Below, in pieces: positions 23,351-35,197 of a DNA stretch of 64,000 nt (positions within the stretch are counted from its first letter, which is position 1; each line of letters opens with the position of its first letter). A program made the position numbers and the translations under genes. The notes under the pieces were generated by a model that saw only the letters and a list, made by a program, of their open reading frames with translations, was not told the DNA's origin and did not search any database. Origin of the DNA: Ctena decussata (Eukaryota; Mollusca; Bivalvia; Lucinida; Lucinidae); contig OZ022503.1 in NCBI GenBank assembly GCA_963989385.1, forward strand, positions 68,422,123-68,486,122. Reading direction: 5' to 3'.

Positions 23351-25780
23351 TATATATGCCCCTTTCTGCACTTAAGTTGTTATAACCTCATAGAGGCCCA
23401 GTAATTGGGAACATGTATATGTCTTTGCTTATGCTTCAGTTATGTTTCGCTTACCATGTTCTATAATACACATATTTTCTGTTTTTGGCCATAAATTAAC
23501 TCTGAAACAGAATAAAGGGCTGCAGTTTGTGACACATTTCAAACGTCGGGTGACACTTGGCCGATGGCCTTTTATTTTACTTTAAACTAGTTTCGCTTGA
23601 TACAAACCTTTGACAACTGCTTCTGCAGTGGTTGGAAATATCTTGTAAGCTGTTTGATCCGCATGAAGGTTTACTAGCTCATCTATAAATCATCATGAAA
23701 AACAAATACATTACGGATGCAAACCTTGAAAAATCAAAGATGAGGAACAGAAAGAAACAATACTGGAACAAACGAAAACCACTAGCTGAATCAAAGGCCG
23801 ACCATTGCCAAAAAAAAAATCTTGTGCCGAGCAACAATATAGTTTTTTTTGTCCGAGCCTTATTTTAATCAGAGGTCTGACACACGGGCGCGCTATTTGA
23901 GAGGGCCGCAAAATTGACGACTGAAATTGGTTTACGAAGTAGGTTGCAGTATAGTATTTATGTTTATGCCTGTAACTGTTTTTAATATCAAATAATTTGA
24001 ATTTATATTTTAATATCGGCTACCATCTTTTTATACTTGCACAATCGCCGTCCTATCAAAACACACGGTGCTCATTTCACAGCGTGTTTATTATATTGTA
24101 GTGAAATGACAAACAGAAAAACGTTTTAAATTTATATGTCATAGGTACTTTTATACTATTGAATCAACAAGGCTTGAATATGATTTCAGAATTTATAAGT
24201 TTTAATCTGTTGTCTGGAAAATTTATATAAATGTACAATATCGAATTTAGTGTGACAAATGCGCATTCAGTGCCATAAAATCCCAAAATTTAAAGCAGAC
24301 AGGTGACAGAAAAAGCCTATTAACTCGAGAGCGCAGGAGTCCTTTACCGCGCCACCTCAATCCCCATGGCCCGGGAAAAAAGACATGGCTTTATATATGA
24401 CAGTCGTTGTATAGTTACAACTTATGTGTTCACTGCATTTAAACTAAATATATGAAATCTGTATTTGATGAAAATTGTATTCACCTTTTATGCTTATCCT
24501 TTTACAGGACTTCATATCCCGTTTCGTAAAGTTTTAGTCCATGAATTAGCCACCTTTTGTACCATCTAAGTAATGGCACTGGCCGGGGGTATACATATCC
24601 TCTACTCATTTACTCTAATTTTTTATATGTCGGTACGGCTTTCGTTAATAATCTGTTAAGATATTGCCTTTCATGTGCTATTTGTGTCAAAGCATAGTGC
24701 TGACACACCTTTCTGTAAATTAACTCTCAATAGAACCTTTGTAAAATAATGTTTTGATGAGGGGCACAGGTGTGTACGTGCATTTGCATCATCATTAAGA
24801 GATTTTGTTCATTCATAACTGAATGCCATTTACAAAATGAAATAAAGTATTTCCTCATTAATATTTGTGGTTTTTAACCTCACAAGAAGTGGCTGACATT
24901 TCAAACTTAGCATGGTTTTACCGTCTCGTTATCCCAGTTTTTACTCTGTAACATGAAACGCCTTTCTTCCGAACATACCTTAATGGTTAAGTATAAGCTA
25001 CCAATATGTTAAAGTACAGGATGACACATCTCTCTTATACCTACCTAAACAGCACGTTCTTATAATTTGCTGAGGCATTTCTTTTAAACTGAATAGTTTC
25101 AGACTCGTTGAGAGGGGGTTTAAACGATCGTATTGTCAGACATAAACTGAGCTAAGAGATGAGCACAAAAAATACAGTTTGAAGGTAATGATAAAGTTTA
25201 AGAGGCAACTCTTATATGGATATTATTCTTAAGTTTCTGTGAGCCTGAACCCAAAGTTATACCGGTATCTGTTCTCACTTTTTCGGATGTAAATAAGATA
25301 TAGTGTTTGGTGCTGTGGATGTTGTTTATAGCCTTTGTAACGGTTCCAAGGCGGTACTTCTAATGTGGTCCCTCAGTGTTACGTTTTCTTATGTCCGTTT
25401 GTCTGTGGTCTTTTAGCAGTATGGTCATGTGTATAGCCCCCCTACCCCTTTGCTATCTGTTTTGCTTCGTAATTTAAAATGGAAAATAGGTAAAATAGAT
25501 GTTAGTTTTGATTTCAATAGGAGTTGCTGAATGACCACCTGTCTCGGCAAGAGCTATTCATTGGGTTTACCTTGCGCGACTATTGTGAGCGGTTGTCATT
25601 TAATGTAAATACTGGACCTGGTTTTATTAGTTCCTGATATTTTTCTAAATTTTACTTGTGATAATTCATTTATTGTTAAAAAGTGTTTTTGTATGTTATC
25701 AAAATGAAACTGTTCCGTTTGCTGTTTTGTCATTTGCGTTCTCCCCTTCTTTTTCGGTGTCTTTTGGCTGTTTATATATA

Positions 25781-26712
25781 CTAGGTCAAAAAAGTTCCTA
25801 TACATGAAATTTCTTATGTTGCTATGGCAATTGCAGAAATTAAGAACATATATATTTTACTAATTTTAAAAGAGTATCCATTTGCTTATTGAACAAACTT
25901 ATTTGTTTTGGTTTCCTAAGACTACACATGTTACAAGGGCCGTTTGAATATGAAAGGGGTATTTTTTCATTTTCACAGATTAACATCATTAAAACTGCTC
26001 AAGTTCACAGTTTTTAAAATTGGTTTGTGAATAATGATTTCCTAGATTCTGCGCTCCATACACAGGAGCAAGGCCTGAGGTAAGGCTACTTGCCACAGAA
26101 ATCAAAATTTGACCGCTTCTGATACGAGAATTTGAACCACAAGTCAGGGTACTGTGATTCCTTTAAAGAATGTTTAAATGCCACTTGCAGTGGGATTTCC
26201 ATAGGAAATCGAAATCGTAATGGCTAGCGGGCTTGTAACAATTCTGCCAATTTTGTCATTATGCCATGAAAAGAAATGACATACCAAAAATGTTTATGAA
26301 GAAACTTTGAAAAAAGACCCACAAGTACAGTAATAATGACGCCTTTTTAACATCGCTATATTTTTAATTAAAAGGGAGATAATCTGAGAATTTGAAGAAT
26401 TTAAACCTCGCTTGTAAAGCCTGAGTACAAACATAAAACATTTTGAGTGTTTTTCGAAATTCCTGCATTATGGACTGTTCTGCGCAATACAAAATTTATT
26501 CCTGCGCATGCGCAGAAATGAGATGCATTTAAATTGACTCCTATCGAATAATGCCAGATAACTCTAGTGTGGAAAAGTATGGGTTGATAATTTTCTAAGC
26601 ATTTTGTTCTTTGGCATCTCCCCAAACATACATGAGCCTCAATTAATTCCAATATGCACTTGGCTCCTTGAAAATATGGCCGATAGTTGGTATCGTTACT
26701 TTTTTGACCGAG
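25781..26712. mobile_element. 932-bp TA-flanked element (mariner-type)
   Basis: Termini CTAGGTCAAAAAAGT and ACTTTTTTGACCGAG are flanked by TA (25779-25780, 26713-26714). Copy 1 at about 12330-12345 has an uninterrupted TATATATTTACAGCCGGAT, giving an empty site. The minus open frame 26401-26733 (110 codons) crosses the right terminus and does not look like a transposase. Non-autonomous. Confidence 0.85.
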
Positions 26713-27879
26713 TATATATACACACCGGATCATTTGTTTTTATTCTTTAGTGTGAAATTTCTTAGGTATTGCATTCAAATTTATTTACCATACAGAAATG
26801 TGACAGATCCTGAGCAGTGCCTTCTCACATTTGCAAACTAATTTAAGGTAGGCTTTTGAACTTTTCGGTTTCCTCAAAGTGGATGCATCGGATAAAAGTA
26901 AAAAGATGGACAATGATCAGGAATTAATACAATGAAATCCAACATCATGTTCTCAAAACCAAAAGGGAAAGAAGCACACAAACACAAATTGACAAAACTT
27001 TACGGAAGACGAATGCGGTAAACCATATTTGCAGCTCTTTCCAAAACAGGTGGTCATTTAGTAACCCTGATTTAAAACAGCATCAACATCTATTTTACCT
27101 ATTTTTTATTTTAAATTACTAAACAGAAAGCAGAATGGGCAGCTCTTCAGGTGATCAGACTGCTAGATACCATAGACAAGGGGACAAAATAACATGTAAA
27201 GTCTGAGATTCTGAGTCGAATTTTCAGTGGAAGTACTCAGCATGTTTACTATAACAGATGGTATGATTAGCTGCATGTTTAAACAATATTTTAACGATAT
27301 ATTTTTGTGCGAAGACGCCCGCCTAGAAAATGCTTTGATCAATGTTACTGGATATCATATGGGATACCATTAACAGATGAGTTAATTTGAAACTTGTTCA
27401 AACTCTCAGTTAATACTTACAAACAGAAATGCAGGGGTACTTAAGCCAAAAAGCTAGAGATATCGATGAACGGGGAAACTGTAAATAATGACCACTCTGG
27501 AGTTTGCCGTAGGTGTTAAGCCATTTAAAAGACCTTTAAAACTCGTTCTATAGCCTGACTTTGCAACACAACTGAATTTAAAATTTAGAATTTAAAAAAA
27601 CATCAAGCCCTACTGCGATTTAAACTTATTTAATTAAGTATTGTGAAAAGTGTACAAAAGATGTGCTAAAGATAGCATTGGTAGTAAACGAACTCCGGTA
27701 TAGCAAACTAAAGTCAAGAGATTTTCGTGCGATTAGTCTGTCAGTTTACGAGTTTTCCACGCATATCATTACCTCATGAATCAATCAAAGAAAAACTTAA
27801 TGACGTCGAGTGTTTTAGATTTTAAACAACATCGATGATTTGGACAAGGACAAACTTTTGACAGTATTAGATAGTACAT

Positions 27880-28095
27880 ATAGTGGTCATTTTTCCAAAT
27901 TGCATCAGCAGCGATCTCGGTTAACTTCCAGAGCAAACAGGTTTAGAAACAGAATGATAAACTCTTGGAACGACTTGCCGACCCATTGACCAGTGCATCC
28001 TACGTCAACGCGTTTAAGAGTGGCTTAAATAAGCATTGGCCCAACTACCCAACCAAGTCAGAAGCAGTGTCTTACCAAGCAGGTCCGTCGACCTA
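27880..28095 (+). pseudogene. LINE reverse-transcriptase ORF, C-terminal relict
   Basis: The frame reads KLHQQRSRLTSRANRFRNRM, then INSWNDLPTH and a stop. After a frameshift it continues TSASYVNAFKSGLNKHW to a stop at about 28094. This pattern (R..R..F..R....WN.LP....A.S.N.FK..L.KHW) is the familiar C-terminal tail of non-LTR retrotransposon Pol proteins. The element is truncated at its 5' side, is frameshifted and cannot function. It begins where the large duplication ends. Confidence 0.8.
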
Positions 28096-30394
28096 AAATC
28101 TATGTAAACCATCGAAATGCGTCGCAAGAAGCTTATAGCTTAATTATGACGTCGACGACAGGTGATAATAGGTAATAACAGGTAATAGAAATGCTTTTAA
28201 GAGAAAGATGCCTTTATCTCGTCTGTATTTATAGGAATGATTTTTTAACTTCTTAAGAACATGAAAGGTATACGCTGTAGTCTTGCCAAAAGGTTTCTTT
28301 GGCTCTAAGTTTCCTCAAGAAAATAATTACATTAGGCTTAGTACTAATAAGTAGCGTGTCTTTGACATTTAACCATTTTAGATGATGCTTCTTGTTAAAA
28401 AACATAATGATAAACGTGATGATTCTGATTTTGATATTGTAGGTATTCCGTTTGATATGAAGATATTCATCGTCAAATACATGTTTTCGGGTTTAAATAT
28501 TTCAGCTCTTTCCTCCATTTAATTGTAAGAGTGACCGTTCCAAGGCGGGTTCTTCTGTGGTGGTTTACTACCATGCTTGTTATAGTATTTGCCTTTTCGC
28601 ACATTCTTTGAGTAATGACATGTGTATCTGCTGGGAAAGAGCTAGCTTCTTGCCTTGTGTTTGTTTTCTTAATGTGACGGCTTAAGTGTTTCCTTTCCAA
28701 TTTGGTGTAAAAGGCAGACTGTGGTGAGCAATTGTGTCCGTTTATGATCTTTGCCTTCTAACCTACTTTGAAAATACGAGTTGCGGGCTAAATTAATAGT
28801 TGACTGCAGGAGCAGGTACATGTAGTATGCATGCAGCGATTCCTTTTGTTCCGCAACAAAAAATTTCAAAGACATAAAACGGGCACTATTATCGAAGACG
28901 TTGCTTTCTCATATATTTATATTAGGGTCATTGCATTCACCGCATTTATGCGGTTATAAGACGGGGGTTCCCTTCCTAAACATTCCCAAAGATCTACATC
29001 CGTCCATGAAAATGGTTCAGGATTTTTTAGACGGACCTAGAAGGGAAACATCCATCCGAAAGCGGAATTTCATAACACTGATCTAGATATTTGGTGTCAT
29101 GCTAGAAATGACACACCGTTTTACAGCCGAAAAAAAAATACGGTACTTGAATGATGTGTCTATTTCTGATAGGAAATGGACAGATTAGCGACTAGACATT
29201 AGACAATTAAGGTTTTTTTTCGAAAGCCTCATCGGAAATTATTGCTTTTTCCGTCGATCTGTGGGTACATATTTAGACATATAATGTTAGAAAGCTGATT
29301 AGAAACTCTAAATTACCTTTCAACGGGAAACCCTTAATATATCCTTGCTGCTGTGATAAGCATCATTAGTATATGTTACAATGATTTCTAAGTCGAAATG
29401 TGAAGTACATTTGATAATAATGCAAATTGGTCGAATGCAATTCTCTAAATATATGGTGTCTAGAAGTAGCCTCAGTCTTTGAATGTGCAATATCTAGGTA
29501 TAATTAGCTCACAAGATGATGTGACCACAGTTTCTAAATTTAGGAGCAGGCAATAATTCTTTTTGAGACCAGTTCTTCAGAGCATTTGTTTTTATCTTTC
29601 CAACCTCAGGCTGTCCCTGAATTCTCAAATTTGTTTCATTATAGCTTTAATGCTGTTGGTTAGTGTGTGTGGGTGCACCTCCTTGTGTGTCATCAGTTTA
29701 CAAAGAAAACTTCTGAGACTCCCTGTAGGCTTTTCGAGACAGAGAAACCCTTCCAAAATGCAATCAACTCATAAAGAAAGAAATTGCTCCTAGGAATGCA
29801 AATATCTTTCCATCTGACCCCATTAAGGTGGAAGAAAAACATAATTGCTTCCCATGAAACAATTTATTGGATTAAAAAGCAAAAGCTTTTATGGTTTTAA
29901 GCTTTATTCAATGTCTTTCTGGTATCCCTATAAGACTGAACAACTATTTTGAGCTTCTGTGAAATAACGGGTGGGGTTAGATTAAATAGTGAAAAGGTAG
30001 GCAATGATCAGTGTTACGAAATGAATCGCATCGTCGACTATGTCGTCGAAATTATTGTAATCCTTTCAATCAGTAGGGCTACAGTTTTTAGGGTAACTGT
30101 GGTAATAAAACATTTACGGAAAGTGTGGCTACGTCATGCATGGGTTATTGGTGATTACCTCACGTGGCAGTTTTCACTGGACGGCGTGTTGCATGATTTT
30201 ATGGCGAATACCTGCATGCTTAAATTCGAGTCGCATGATTTAAAAGTGAGACGCATAGTATTTATACTCTAATCTTTTATTGAAAAATTAGACGTGGCTG
30301 TTTAATTCTAATGTGAAGGATGTTATATTTTCGTGTGCCTAGGTTCAGTGTTAAGACCTGAGGGGTAAGATTTTATTATATTTATTCAGAATAG
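28096..30394. other. unassigned intergenic DNA
   Basis: No gene or element recognised. Short open frames at 28901-29086, 29563-29793 and 29949-30272 resemble nothing known. Confidence 0.35.
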
Positions 30395-30680
30395 TTTTGG
30401 CTAAAAGTAAAAAGTATGCAAAGACCAGGAACTGAAACAATCAAAATCCAAATCCAGCCCTCAAACCATAGTTGGAAACAACTAAGATCACAAATAATCA
30501 AGATTCAGAGAACATATGGCCAACCGAGTGAGCAGCTTGTTCCCAAAAGGTGGCCACTCAGCAACCCAAACCGAACCAAAAATAATAAGAACATACATAA
30601 GGTAAAACATCACAGAAACTCTGACACCAAAAACAGGCAACAGAGAATGAAAAATGTGACTTCTGATTGATATGGTATGA
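30395..30680 (-). mobile_element. family P terminal module (minus sense)
   Basis: Contains CAAAGACCAGGAACTGAAAC, CCGAGTGAGCAGCTTGTTCC and GGTGGCCACTCAGCAACCC, the complement of the terminal module seen at 12052-12200, followed by sub-terminal sequence ending GATATGGTATGATTAAATG as at 13495 and 27257. Confidence 0.6.
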
Positions 30681-30686
30681 TTAAAT

Positions 30687-30836
30687 GTGTCGACTGATTT
30701 TGTTGACAATGATCATGCTGCGCATGTGTCGACTAATTTCGTTAATGATCATGCTGCACATGGTATTTGTATATTAGGATTATCGACAGATTTTGTTGGT
30801 AATGATCATGCTGCGCATAATATTTGTATATTAGGA
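30687..30836 (+). repeat. three-unit tandem repeat
   Basis: Units contain GTCGACTGATTTTGTTG, AATGATCATGCTGCGCAT and, in two of them, ATTTGTATATTAGGA. The plus frame stays open and would encode repeats of STDFV(D/G)NDHAAH, but the surrounding frame is only 61 codons and no gene is claimed. Confidence 0.85.
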
Positions 30837-30908
30837 AGTTTTGTAAATTACGGAAATAGTTTATATCACTGATGTTGGTTGCAATGGCGTGCGTCTATTT
30901 GACGTCCA

Positions 30909-30966
30909 GTGACGCCAGTTGCATTCATGTTATTCATGTGACGTCAGTTGCATTCATGTTATTGCG
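30909..30966 (+). repeat. two-copy 29-bp tandem repeat
   Basis: GTGACGYCAGTTGCATTCAT plus GTTATT occurs at 30909 and 30938. One unit carries TGACGTCA and the other TGACGCCA. Confidence 0.85.
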
Positions 30967-31397
30967 ACGTCAGCACTGTTTATATTAGTTTCACGTATAC
31001 GTGGCCAAAAGAAGTAGATTAATTTGTAACATACTCGTGACGTCAATTGACGCCATAGCATGCACGGCATTAAATGTTTTTTTTCATATGTTATAATGGT
31101 AACATTTGGTCGTCATGCGTTTGATTTGCCTTCACTAGATGACGTCATATGGTATAACATCATTGGCGTCATGATGTCAGAGCAAATGTGTCAGAAACGC
31201 TTATTAAGCTATTGTATTCTATGGCAAATGGTAATACGCTTAGTTTAAAGAAATGAATTAATACATATGCGAGTTAGATTTTTGGTAAATCAATTTAATG
31301 TAGATAGGTCATTGTCTAGATTATTCACGTTTTATGTGGGGTATGTCATGGCAATACCTGTTGACGTCAGTATACTTCTTGACAATGTTTGACGTCA
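30939..31397. promoter_or_regulatory. cluster of five TGACGTCA octamers (CRE-like)
   Basis: Exact palindromic TGACGTCA occurs at 30939-30946, 31038-31045, 31140-31147, 31362-31369 and 31390-31397, with several one-mismatch forms between. This octamer is the full cAMP-response element bound by CREB/ATF-type bZIP factors. The cluster precedes a more CpG-rich segment (31400-31700). No transcript start or gene could be linked to it, so function is speculative. Confidence 0.35.
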
Positions 31398-31847
31398 GAT
31401 CCTTCGACGCACATGCGTGGTAGGATCAACGTTTCTTCATTGGCGGAAGTGGTAAGCACAATTTTGGCTTTACATCGTGAGCGCGAGTTGTGTCTAGTGA
31501 CACGGCTGGCGTGTGCACGTTATGCTCGGTATTCGTCGAGGGCGTTGTACGGTATTTCCAAGACAAGCCCAAGTCTTACGTATCGTTATTATGTAGTTAT
31601 AATGTATTAAGTGTAAGTTCGTTATTTTTAGGCATATCAAGTCCGGCAGTCAGCTGTTAGGGCTTAGAGCCACGTCTCACCTGAAGATTCAATATACATC
31701 CAGGTTAATACCAGCCCGGGTAGAGGCAGTTACAACGCCGCTTGTGCATGTTTCCTAGCCGAGGCGGGAAGCACAAAATATATACGAAGTCGAAGTGATT
31801 ACTGCGGAGGTGAAAGTGGGACAGTGTTCGTCCACTAAAGTGTGTCT

Positions 31848-31985
31848 TATTATATATAGACTGGTCCCTGGTACGATCCAGGGAGCGACCAGTATATAAG
31901 CGTGCGCGATATGATATAAGTTGGTGTTCCTCATAATATGGACTGGCCCATGGTACGATCCAGGGAGCGACCAATTGAAGTCAAC
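31848..31985 (+). repeat. duplicated ~80-bp unit with TATA-flanked palindrome
   Basis: GACTGGYCC, then TGGTACGATCCAGGGAGCGA, occurs at 31859 and 31938. In the first unit the core is bordered by TATATA on the left and AGTATATAAGCG on the right, making an imperfect palindrome centred on GGTACGATCC. TATATAAG could serve as a TATA box, but nothing downstream is recognised. Confidence 0.6.
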
Positions 31986-32394
31986 CAGCATAAGGTCTTG
32001 TTTTTTTTATGAGCTCAAGTTAACGTTTTTGTTCTTTGTATTTTCCTTTAGTTCATGCCGCTGAGCCGAGTACGGTGTAGAAGTCAGACGGTAATCTATT
32101 TGCGTATCGTACGCAAATCGATTACAGATTTGAAACAAATATCTTACTTGGGCCAGCAACGTGAACTGATATGTGTTGTATATAATTGTAATTGTGATAG
32201 TTGTGAATTGTATTGTCTGTATATAGAATTTACATTACTATATATATAAACTCCAAACATTCTAGCGTTGTTAGAGTTTCCTTGTTAATGTAATATACTG
32301 GTCCATAACCCTTTAACCGGAAGTCACCCTCCGCCGTCCTGGCGACGCATAAGGCTCTACACCCGTGTCAACCGTGTGTAAAACCTTCTGCGTA

Positions 32395-32600
32395 ACAATC
32401 AGGATTTGATGAATAAAATCCAACATCCCGCCCGGGAAGAAATTCACGCACAAACCGACAAAGGCCGATGAAAGACACGTACAGTGACCTTCCCGAAACA
32501 GGTGGTATTTTAGCTACTCCAACTGATTACAACAGCAAGATATGTTATCTTTACCTATTTTCTAGAAAACAAAACAAAACAGGAAGCAGAAACGGTAGCA
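32395..32600 (-). mobile_element. family P terminal module (minus sense), diverged
   Basis: Contains ATCAGGATTTGATGAATAAA, CCAACATCCCGCCCGGGAAG and GAAACAGGTGGTATTTTAGC, matching the complement of the P terminal module. The left edge is cut at AACAATCAGG, where other copies have additional bases. Confidence 0.5.
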
Positions 32601-33879
32601 ACTAAAGTAGATTTAAAACCCTGGTTAGGTGAATGTCAAGTCTTCTTTTGCAGTTAGACTTTTTGCGCGCTCAAGTATGTGTGTTATCGCAAATGTGCTA
32701 TTCCGATTGGGCGCATTCAACATTAAAACAACATTGATTCAATAATAATACTAAATGGGTATTTATCAAGCGTACCGTTATGTAACCGGGACATACTGAT
32801 ACAGTATACAGTTCAATGAACAGGCATGGATCCATAGCTCATTTTGAGCTATCATAAAACTTTGGAGACAATTAGGTTCTTGCTCAAAAGGAGCCATACG
32901 ATGGCAGAGGGCCTCCACTGGCCTAACCAAGCTCTATGCCGGCAAATACCGAGAAACAAGTTTCAATTTTCACGACCAAGGTCTGACCTATTTCGTTACT
33001 GCTGGGTTTTGCCGGTAAATGCTACTGGGGAATTTCTATACACTGATAACATCAACACCAATGAAAAAAATATTTAGCGGCTGTGTTCATTTGCAATTTT
33101 GGACCATGACTGCCTCCATTTTTATCTTCTCTAAGAAAAACTGTGCTAGCCTTGAAGCATTTTCCTCAAGAGGGGTGAAGGGAATTGCATTCCAGCGGAC
33201 ATGAATATAGGATATATGTAAATTAGCATGAGACTCGTGGAGGTCATGAGATGACGCCACCTGTCAATTGATAAAATCCAGTACCAGAATTGCAAAGATA
33301 GACGTATTAGACAACTCGAGCTAAGCAACTAACTCCTGATGTTATCGCCTTACAGAAATATTTGAATCTTGTTAAACATGAAACGTGTGCTTTTATTCAG
33401 GTATTAGCCAGTTTTTTTATTAAAATGATCGCGCCATGTCCGAGTGATCGGAAAACTCAGAAAAAACGTTTTCCTTTGCTCCACTGCAGAAACGCGGGTG
33501 AAAGGGACGGGGGGAAGGGGGGGAGTGTCATATCCTAATAATCGGTTCTTCGGTATCTTCTCCGAGTTAAACCTTACGCCGCCCTGATTGTGTTTTTATT
33601 TTGTTTTTGTTTAGTTTGTACTTTTTTTTGTTTTTGTTTTGGGGGAAGTGGGTAACAGACGGTTGTTTAATGTAATCTGTCAGTTACACCTTATGTCTGC
33701 CTGGCTATATTTCTAGTTTTCTTTTTCTTTTTAACTTTTTATTGCTGAAGCATAACAGACTGACCAGTTTTATTACGATAGCAATTTACCGATCAATAGC
33801 ATGCTCCGATATATTGATCAAAGAGGAAATTAACAAGACCTTACGTTGCCAAAAGAAATTGATGATGTCTAGGTTTTCC
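32601..33879. other. unassigned DNA
   Basis: Nothing recognised. A G-rich stretch with G6 and G7 runs lies near 33510-33525. Short overlapping open frames at 32844-33328 are unsupported. Confidence 0.35.
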
Positions 33880-34190
33880 TGCAACATATACCTAGTAACC
33901 GAAGGTTACTAAACATTTCGTACAAGGACCATATGACCAACGAGGAGGTTCGCAGAAAGATCCAAGTATGACGAACTCATGATCGTGGTCAGGAAACGGA
34001 AACTAAGGTGGTTTGGCCATGTCTCAAGGTCTTCTAGGTTATCAAAGGCGATTCAACAAGGCACAGTGAAAGGATAAAGAAGAAGAGGTGAGAAGACAAC
34101 ATGAAAGAGTGGACAGGAATAGACTTTGCCAGGACAAGTTGGCGAGGGATCGTTTTGAAGTCATCTGTAGTAGCCCAATGACCTTGTTAT
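33880..34190 (+). pseudogene. LINE reverse-transcriptase ORF, C-terminal relict
   Basis: The frame reads LNISYKDHMTNEEVRRKIQ; after a frameshift it reads YDELMIVVRKRKLRWFGHVS, RSSRLSKAIQQGTVKG, then RRRG and further shifted fragments. This is the well-known C-terminal part of endonuclease-type non-LTR retrotransposon Pol proteins (the RKLRWFGHV and QGTVKG..RRG motifs). At least two frameshifts and stops inactivate it. The 5' portion is absent. Confidence 0.85.
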
Positions 34191-34379
34191 GTAGTGGGAT
34201 AAGTAAACACTTATTACCCACACTTATACATCTGTTCCCACGCCTTAAGGTTTTGATACCAAAATTTGTTATTAGATTTTATCCGTTTATTAGATTTTTA
34301 TTACCAGCTCGCTAACGGTAATTTTACCTCGTCTGTCATCAGTATTTGAAAAGGAGACGAACAAAGTTGGCTCCGGCGA

Positions 34380-35010
34380 AGTTTTATTTTCCATAGTTTC
34401 AGTTGTTGAAATTAAGTGAAATATACGCAGAAGAGAACAATAGCACAACACGTTTAATTGCGACGGCCAGAACCACTATCACATATTGGTTTTATAGGTC
34501 CTGACCTTAGCGAAGAAAACGCGTTATTTAGTTCTCATACATGACTCATTTTAATATCGTACGGATAATGTTAAAGGTCCCATTGCTCTATCAGCATGAA
34601 ATATTTATCGTAAGGTATCGCTGCAAACTTCTCACTACAGTTACATGTACGCAAATGATTATTATTGTGATTGGCCAGCTTTGATAAAAACAAAGCGTCC
34701 TTGAGTTTACCATAAAATAGATTTGAAAAAATAACTAGGTCATTTTAGTTGCCAACTGAAATGACCTACTTTCGACTTCACAAGCTTTATTTCATGGCAA
34801 AAACACAAGGTACAGGAGATAAAAATACAAGGTATAGGCGTTTTAACAGTTAAAATACAATGTACAAAAAACTTAAGAAAGGATCCCATTAATTGTGCCG
34901 CGGTAGAATTAATTCATTGCTTAAAACGGGGAACCAAAGACGAATACCGTATTTTTATGGAGAGACTTATCAGTTTTCCAAAATATCTTGTTCCTTCTTT
35001 TTTGCCAGTA
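34380..35010 (+). repeat. dispersed repeat family Q, copy 1
   Basis: Shared with 56685-57045 (inverted) and partly with 51165-51440. Landmarks are GTTAAAGGTCCCATT, TATCGCTGCAAACTTCTCAC, GATTGGCCAGCTTTGATAAA, GGTCATTTTAGTTGCCAACT, ACTTTCGACTTC and GTTTTCCAAAATATCTTG. A small palindrome, AGGTCATTTTAGTTG with CTGAAATGACCT, lies at about 34739-34770. The class is unknown and no coding is supported. Confidence 0.6.
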
Positions 35011-35197
35011 TTCTGTTAGAAAAAAGGACATCAACCGATATACTTTTATTAATTCAAAAGGCTGTGCAGGTCTCATAATGATTTGTATTTTTACGATTTT
35101 TACCACTGGTAGGACTAAGGAGGCTTTAAGAATTTCAAAGAAGTACCGCATTTGTACTCAATCACGGCTCCGATTGCAGCATCTTAGTATAGCGATG

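Larger units (their letters stand above)
21325..23565. mobile_element. 2.2-kb element with TGTCACCCGACGT inverted ends
   Basis: The left end has TGTCACCCGACGT (21330-21342) and the right end has ACGTCGGGTGACA (23543-23555). Short outer matches ATCG / CGAT extend the termini. Copy 1 reads ATTGCCTTTATTTTAA at the matching site, while here GCCT occurs on both sides (21321-21324 and 23567-23570), consistent with a 4-bp target duplication. The interior holds a pyrimidine-rich minisatellite, two tandem repeats and a nested transposon (22171-23350). No transposase was recognised. Confidence 0.7.
21225..27880 (+). repeat. large collinear duplication, copy 2
   Basis: Counterpart of 9430-14165. It is longer because of insertions at 21325-23565 and 25781-26712, and it lacks the insertions found at 10207-10647, 12529-12780 and 13081-13428 in copy 1. 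Homology fades near 27880, exactly where a LINE relict begins, versus 14165 in copy 1 where unrelated repeats begin. Confidence 0.75.

Noticed and set aside
30687..30872. Tandem-repeat protein STDFVDNDHAAH
   Set aside because: Only three units in a 61-codon frame, no flanking coding evidence; treated as DNA tandem repeat.
31648..32397. Solo LTR bounded by TGTTAG...GTAACA
   Set aside because: TG...CA ends and internal TATA motifs fit, but no matching target duplication was found and no second copy or internal region is present.
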